Assembly: GCA_945898025.1 (NCBI GenBank)
Contig: CAMDGT010000044.1
Span: forward strand, 1-8,195
Source: Rickettsia typhi
GTDB taxonomy: Bacteria > Pseudomonadota > Alphaproteobacteria > Rickettsiales > UBA1997
Length of the DNA: 8,195 nt
Direction: 5' to 3'
A program made the translations under genes and the position numbers. The notes below the pieces were generated by a model. It ran no database searches. It saw nothing but the letters and a program-made list of their open reading frames with translations, and was not told the origin of the DNA. Positions 5,213-8,195 of this stretch are shown here, piece by piece. Position 1 is the first letter of the stretch, and the number at the start of each line of letters is the position of its first letter.

Positions 5213-6042
5213 TGACAAATAATTGCCACAAATATAATTCTACAAACTCTTTAAAAAAAGCTTTTAGCTTAATAGAGCTTTCAATTGTGCTGATAGTTTT
5301 AGCAATACTAGCAACCGCAGTAATAAAGTCTAACTTTTTAGTTTCATTAGCGAGGCTTGGTAGTGCTAAATCTCTCACGAATAAAGCAATCGAAAATAAT
5401 TCTCAATCTCTAGTCGCTTGGTATGAAACCAGCTTCGATATTGCTCTAGTTAAAGGTGAAAATAATGAAAATTTTTCAATCACTAAATGGCATAATATCA
5501 ATAGTCAGAACAGATTAAGCGGAAGCAACGACCTTACTTCTGTTAATGTAAAATATAAAAAAGAAGGTATCAACAACCTTCCAAGCCTTCAATTACAAGG
5601 CAATAGCAAATTATTTATCGATAATCTAAAACAGGGCAAGTTAATTCAAGCAACAATTTTTATAGTTTTTAGTCCAAACTTTTCTAACTCTAGTCAAATG
5701 ACAATTTTTGATTCCGCTAATCCTGCCAATCAAATCACCTTTCCAACTAGTCTATCTCCGTTAAATAAAGATAGTGGAGATCATCTAAAACCTTATATAG
5801 TTGCATTTTATCTTAATGGAGGAAATTCAAAATTTTTTGTTAATAATTCTCAAAGTCCTAATAATTTTAATGCTGGAACAAATCTAATTAGAGGCGCTGT
5901 TATAGGTAATAATAGCACTAACGATAATGGTTTTCACGGCTTAATTTCAGAGGTCATTATTTTTGATTCTCCGCTAAAATTAGAGGCTAGACAAAATATT
6001 TTCAACTACCTTGCTAAGAAATATAATATTACAATTACTTAA
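5212..6042 (+). CDS. Prepilin-like protein with C-terminal LamG/concanavalin-like domain
   Basis: The N-terminus is a type IV prepilin/pseudopilin signal: a 17-residue leader ending KKA, then FSLIELSIVLIVLAILATAV from Phe18, with the conserved Glu at mature position +5 (Glu22). The expected prepilin peptidase site is Ala17|Phe18, with Ala instead of the commoner Gly. The hydrophobic helix (about 18-40) would anchor the protein in the inner membrane or a pilus/type II secretion pseudopilus. From about residue 66 the sequence looks like a LamG-type jelly roll: SLVAWYETS opening, a W-containing strand (ITKWHN), LPSLQLQGN, ATIFIVFSP, and the typical ending FHGLISEVIIFDSPLKLEAR then NIFNYLAKKYNI. 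Such domains bind carbohydrate or protein ligands in other families; the ligand here is unknown. The 276-residue protein overlaps gcvPB by one base and precedes gatB by 11 bp. No other pilus gene is in view. The prepilin call is strong and the LamG call moderate. Confidence 0.85.
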   Translation: MTNNCHKYNSTNSLKKAFSLIELSIVLIVLAILATAVIKSNFLVSLARLGSAKSLTNKAIENNSQSLVAWYETSFDIALVKGENNENFSITKWHNINSQNRLSGSNDLTSVNVKYKKEGINNLPSLQLQGNSKLFIDNLKQGKLIQATIFIVFSPNFSNSSQMTIFDSANPANQITFPTSLSPLNKDSGDHLKPYIVAFYLNGGNSKFFVNNSQSPNNFNAGTNLIRGAVIGNNSTNDNGFHGLISEVIIFDSPLKLEARQNIFNYLAKKYNITIT

Positions 6043-6053
6043 AATTAATTTTT

Positions 6054-7508
6054 ATGACCTACATTATCAACGGCAAAAACTCAGACTACGAGCTAGTTAT
6101 TGGTTGCGAAATACATGCTCAAATTGCTTCTAATTCAAAATTATTCTCAAGATCATCGACAAAATTTGGTTCTATGCCTAATAGTCAGGTTTCTTTGGTC
6201 GATTGTGGAATGCCGGGAATGCTTCCCACCCTCAATCAAGAATGTGTTTATCAAGCCATAAAAACAGGGTTAGCAATCGGCGGAACAATTAATCTAGTTT
6301 CTCATTTTGACCGCAAAAATTATTTTTATCCCGACTTGCCACAAGGCTATCAAATATCGCAATTCTTTACTCCCATAGTTACAGATGGTTTGATTGAAAT
6401 TAATCTTGATGGGGGCAATAAAAAAAACATTAGAATTGAAAGAATACACCTTGAGCAAGATGCTGGCAAGCTTATTCACGACCAACATCCGCAATATTCG
6501 CTGGTTGATTTAAATCGTGCAGGAGTGGCATTGATGGAAATAGTATCCAAGCCTGATATTACAACTCCAGAAGAGGCATCAATATTTGTTAAAACTGTCA
6601 GAGATATTTTAAGATCAATCAATGCTTCCGATGGCGATATGGAAAAGGGCAATCTTCGTTGCGATGCTAATGTTTCAGTAAGAAAAGTCGGCGAAACAAA
6701 ATTAGGAACTCGTTGCGAAATTAAAAATCTGAACTCAATGCGAAATATTGCTCGTGCCATTATTTTTGAAGCAGAAAGGCAAGTTAAAATGATAGAAAAC
6801 GGCATTGCAGTTAAGCAAGAAACCCGTTTATTTAATGCTGATAGTGGAGAAACATCGACAATGCGAAGTAAAGAAGATGCGATGGATTATCGTTATTTCC
6901 CTGACCCAGATCTACCGCCATTGGTTATTTCTCAATCGTTAGTTGATGAAATTAAAAAAACCCTTCCCGAGCTTCCTAATGCTAGAAAATCTAGATATAT
7001 AACCCAATTTGGCTTAAATAATGATGATGCAAATTTAATTGTTGCAAGTGAAGCTAGTATTAATTATTTTGAAGCGTTAATCCTTAAGCATGAGCCTAAA
7101 TCTTCTGTTACTTGGCTTACTGTTGAATTATTTGGTAGGCTGAATAAAAACAATATTGACCTTGAGAATTCCCCCGTTAAGCCAGAAAGGTTAATTTTGC
7201 TAATTGATATCATAAAAAATGGCGAAATATCTAGTAAAATCGCTAAAGATATTCTCGATGAAATGATGCTAAGCAACGAAGATCCACAAGAAATTGTTAA
7301 TAAAAAAGGCTTAAAACAAGTTTCTAATAGCGATGAAATTGAAAAAATCATTGATAAAATTCTTAATGACAATCCTAATTTTGTTGCTGAATATAAGGCA
7401 GGAAAAGAAAAACTATTCGGCTTTTTTATTGGGCAAATCATGAAAGAAGCCAAAGGGAAAGCCAACCCATCAATAGTCAATGAAATATTGACAAATAAAT
7501 TAAAATAA
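6054..7508 (+). CDS. gatB: Aspartyl/glutamyl-tRNA(Asn/Gln) amidotransferase subunit B
   Basis: GatB is the tRNA-binding kinase/transamidase subunit of GatCAB. It phosphorylates the mischarged Glu-tRNA(Gln) or Asp-tRNA(Asn) and amidates it with ammonia channelled from GatA. At 484 residues it is full length. Conserved blocks in order are YELVIGCEIHAQI (12-24), DCGMPGMLPTLN (50-61), HFDRKNYFYPDLPQGYQISQ (84-103), IHLEQDAGKL (131-140), DLNRAGVALMEIVSKPD (152-168), GDMEKGNLRCDANVSVR (194-210), EIKNLNSMR (222-230), and MRSKEDAMDYRYFPDPDLP (270-288). The remaining ~150 residues form the helical and YqeY-like tail that recognises the tRNA. The start ATG gives the standard short N-terminus but has no Shine-Dalgarno upstream. 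gatC and gatA, often adjacent, are not here. Its presence suggests the organism makes Gln-tRNA or Asn-tRNA indirectly. Confidence 0.98.
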   Translation: MTYIINGKNSDYELVIGCEIHAQIASNSKLFSRSSTKFGSMPNSQVSLVDCGMPGMLPTLNQECVYQAIKTGLAIGGTINLVSHFDRKNYFYPDLPQGYQISQFFTPIVTDGLIEINLDGGNKKNIRIERIHLEQDAGKLIHDQHPQYSLVDLNRAGVALMEIVSKPDITTPEEASIFVKTVRDILRSINASDGDMEKGNLRCDANVSVRKVGETKLGTRCEIKNLNSMRNIARAIIFEAERQVKMIENGIAVKQETRLFNADSGETSTMRSKEDAMDYRYFPDPDLPPLVISQSLVDEIKKTLPELPNARKSRYITQFGLNNDDANLIVASEASINYFEALILKHEPKSSVTWLTVELFGRLNKNNIDLENSPVKPERLILLIDIIKNGEISSKIAKDILDEMMLSNEDPQEIVNKKGLKQVSNSDEIEKIIDKILNDNPNFVAEYKAGKEKLFGFFIGQIMKEAKGKANPSIVNEILTNKLK

Positions 7509-7518
7509 ACCAAGAATC

Positions 7519-8195
7519 ATGAAGCTAGGAATATCTTATAATTTATTTGATGGCGAGGAGTTGCTTGAATATTCTGTAAAATCAGTTCGTGATTCTTGCG
7601 ATCATATTAATGTAGTTTATCAAAAAATTTCTAATTGGGGAGAGCCCTGCTCTAAAGATCTTGAAGATATATTGCACGATCTACTAAGAAAAAAGTTAAT
7701 TGATAAAATTCACTGTTATTCTCCTAAAAATACATCAGCGGGAAAGAATGAACTTTTCAAGAGAAATATTGGTTTATATATTGCTAAAAATCGTTTTTGT
7801 ACTCATTTCCTAAATATGGATTGCGATGAATTCTATAAAAAAGAACAATTCGAAGAGGCTAAAAAATTTATTGCCATCAATAAAATAGAGGCATCTTCTT
7901 GTAAATTTACCAACTACATAAAGCAACCAATCTGGCAAATTCAACCCGATCCGCCAATGTATGTTCCGTTCATTGCCAAAATTCACTATTTTACTAAATT
8001 ATCTCGCAAGAGCTACTTCCCTGTATTGGTTGACCCTACACGAAAAATGAATGGTCATAAAAAGTTCAAATATTTTGACCCACAAGATTTGAAAATGGAA
8101 CATATGTGGTTAATCAGAAAAGATCTGCAAAAAAAGTTTGACAATAGTTCGGCAAGAAATTATGTTAAACCCCAATTAATTAAAGAAATTCTTAA
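7519..8195 (+). CDS. Putative glycosyltransferase (GT2/GT-A-like), 3'-truncated by window edge
   Basis: An open frame runs from ATG 7519, 10 bp after gatB, to the window end (225 complete codons, no stop reached). The beginning MKLGISYNLFDGEELLEYSV and following SVRDSCDHINVVYQ resemble the first beta-alpha-beta unit of GT-A glycosyltransferase folds. KNELFKRNIGLYIAK (76-90) followed by THFLNMDCDEFY (95-106) matches the helix plus DxD-type metal and nucleotide-sugar motif (Asp101-Cys-Asp103, then Glu104). I recognise the layout as that of family-2-like proteins often annotated hypothetical; donor and acceptor are unknown. No signal peptide or membrane helix appears in the visible part, so a cytoplasmic enzyme acting on envelope glycans is the likeliest role. 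Eight cysteines are spread through the visible part. An unrelated function cannot be excluded. Confidence 0.6.
   Translation, partial: MKLGISYNLFDGEELLEYSVKSVRDSCDHINVVYQKISNWGEPCSKDLEDILHDLLRKKLIDKIHCYSPKNTSAGKNELFKRNIGLYIAKNRFCTHFLNMDCDEFYKKEQFEEAKKFIAINKIEASSCKFTNYIKQPIWQIQPDPPMYVPFIAKIHYFTKLSRKSYFPVLVDPTRKMNGHKKFKYFDPQDLKMEHMWLIRKDLQKKFDNSSARNYVKPQLIKEIL

Noticed and set aside
7064..7513. 149-codon open frame on the reverse strand opposite the gatB 3' end
   Set aside because: It is antisense to a well-conserved gatB coding region and has no recognisable protein features; it is a composition shadow.

Overview
The window is AT-rich, and every gene lies on the + strand. It looks like part of a chromosome from an alphaproteobacterium with a reduced, AT-biased genome, plausibly Rickettsiales or a related lineage. 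The reasons are a System I cytochrome c maturation gene (ccmF), an Mrp/ApbC ATPase lacking the usual CxxC, a GatB of the tRNA-dependent amidation pathway, and an intergenic island of small palindromic repeats of the kind common in such genomes. The taxonomic placement is inference, because there is no rRNA or other phylogenetic marker here.

Layout. (1) 2-1744 is the C-terminal ~580 residues of CcmF, cut by the left edge. After 23 bp comes a 377-residue Mrp-like P-loop ATPase (1768-2901). (2) 2902-3730 is an 829-bp gap without a credible gene. It holds at least three families of foldback repeats and a 21-bp tandem repeat, followed by about 130 bp of AT-rich DNA that may contain the promoter of the next gene group. 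(3) 3731-8195 is a tightly packed run of four genes: gcvPB (glycine decarboxylase subunit 2), a prepilin-like protein carrying a LamG-like C-terminal domain, gatB, and a glycosyltransferase-like gene cut by the right edge. The junctions are a 1-nt TAATG overlap, 11 bp and 10 bp, so cotranscription is likely.

How the genes relate. CcmF and Mrp both concern metal or cofactor biogenesis (heme attachment to c-type cytochromes, Fe-S cluster handling). The downstream group mixes housekeeping enzymes (glycine cleavage, Gln/Asn-tRNA formation) with two possible cell-surface functions (pseudopilin-LamG fusion, glycosyltransferase). gcvPB lacks its usual partners gcvT-gcvH-gcvPA nearby, and gatB lacks gatC-gatA, at least inside this window.

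I do not see a clear new defence, mobile or RNA system. The points most worth a second look are the repeat island, where outer flanks are constant but hairpin stems are exchanged for other self-complementary stems; the pseudopilin-LamG fusion translationally overlapping gcvPB; the Mrp without CxxC; and the absence of Shine-Dalgarno-like sequence before all five visible starts.
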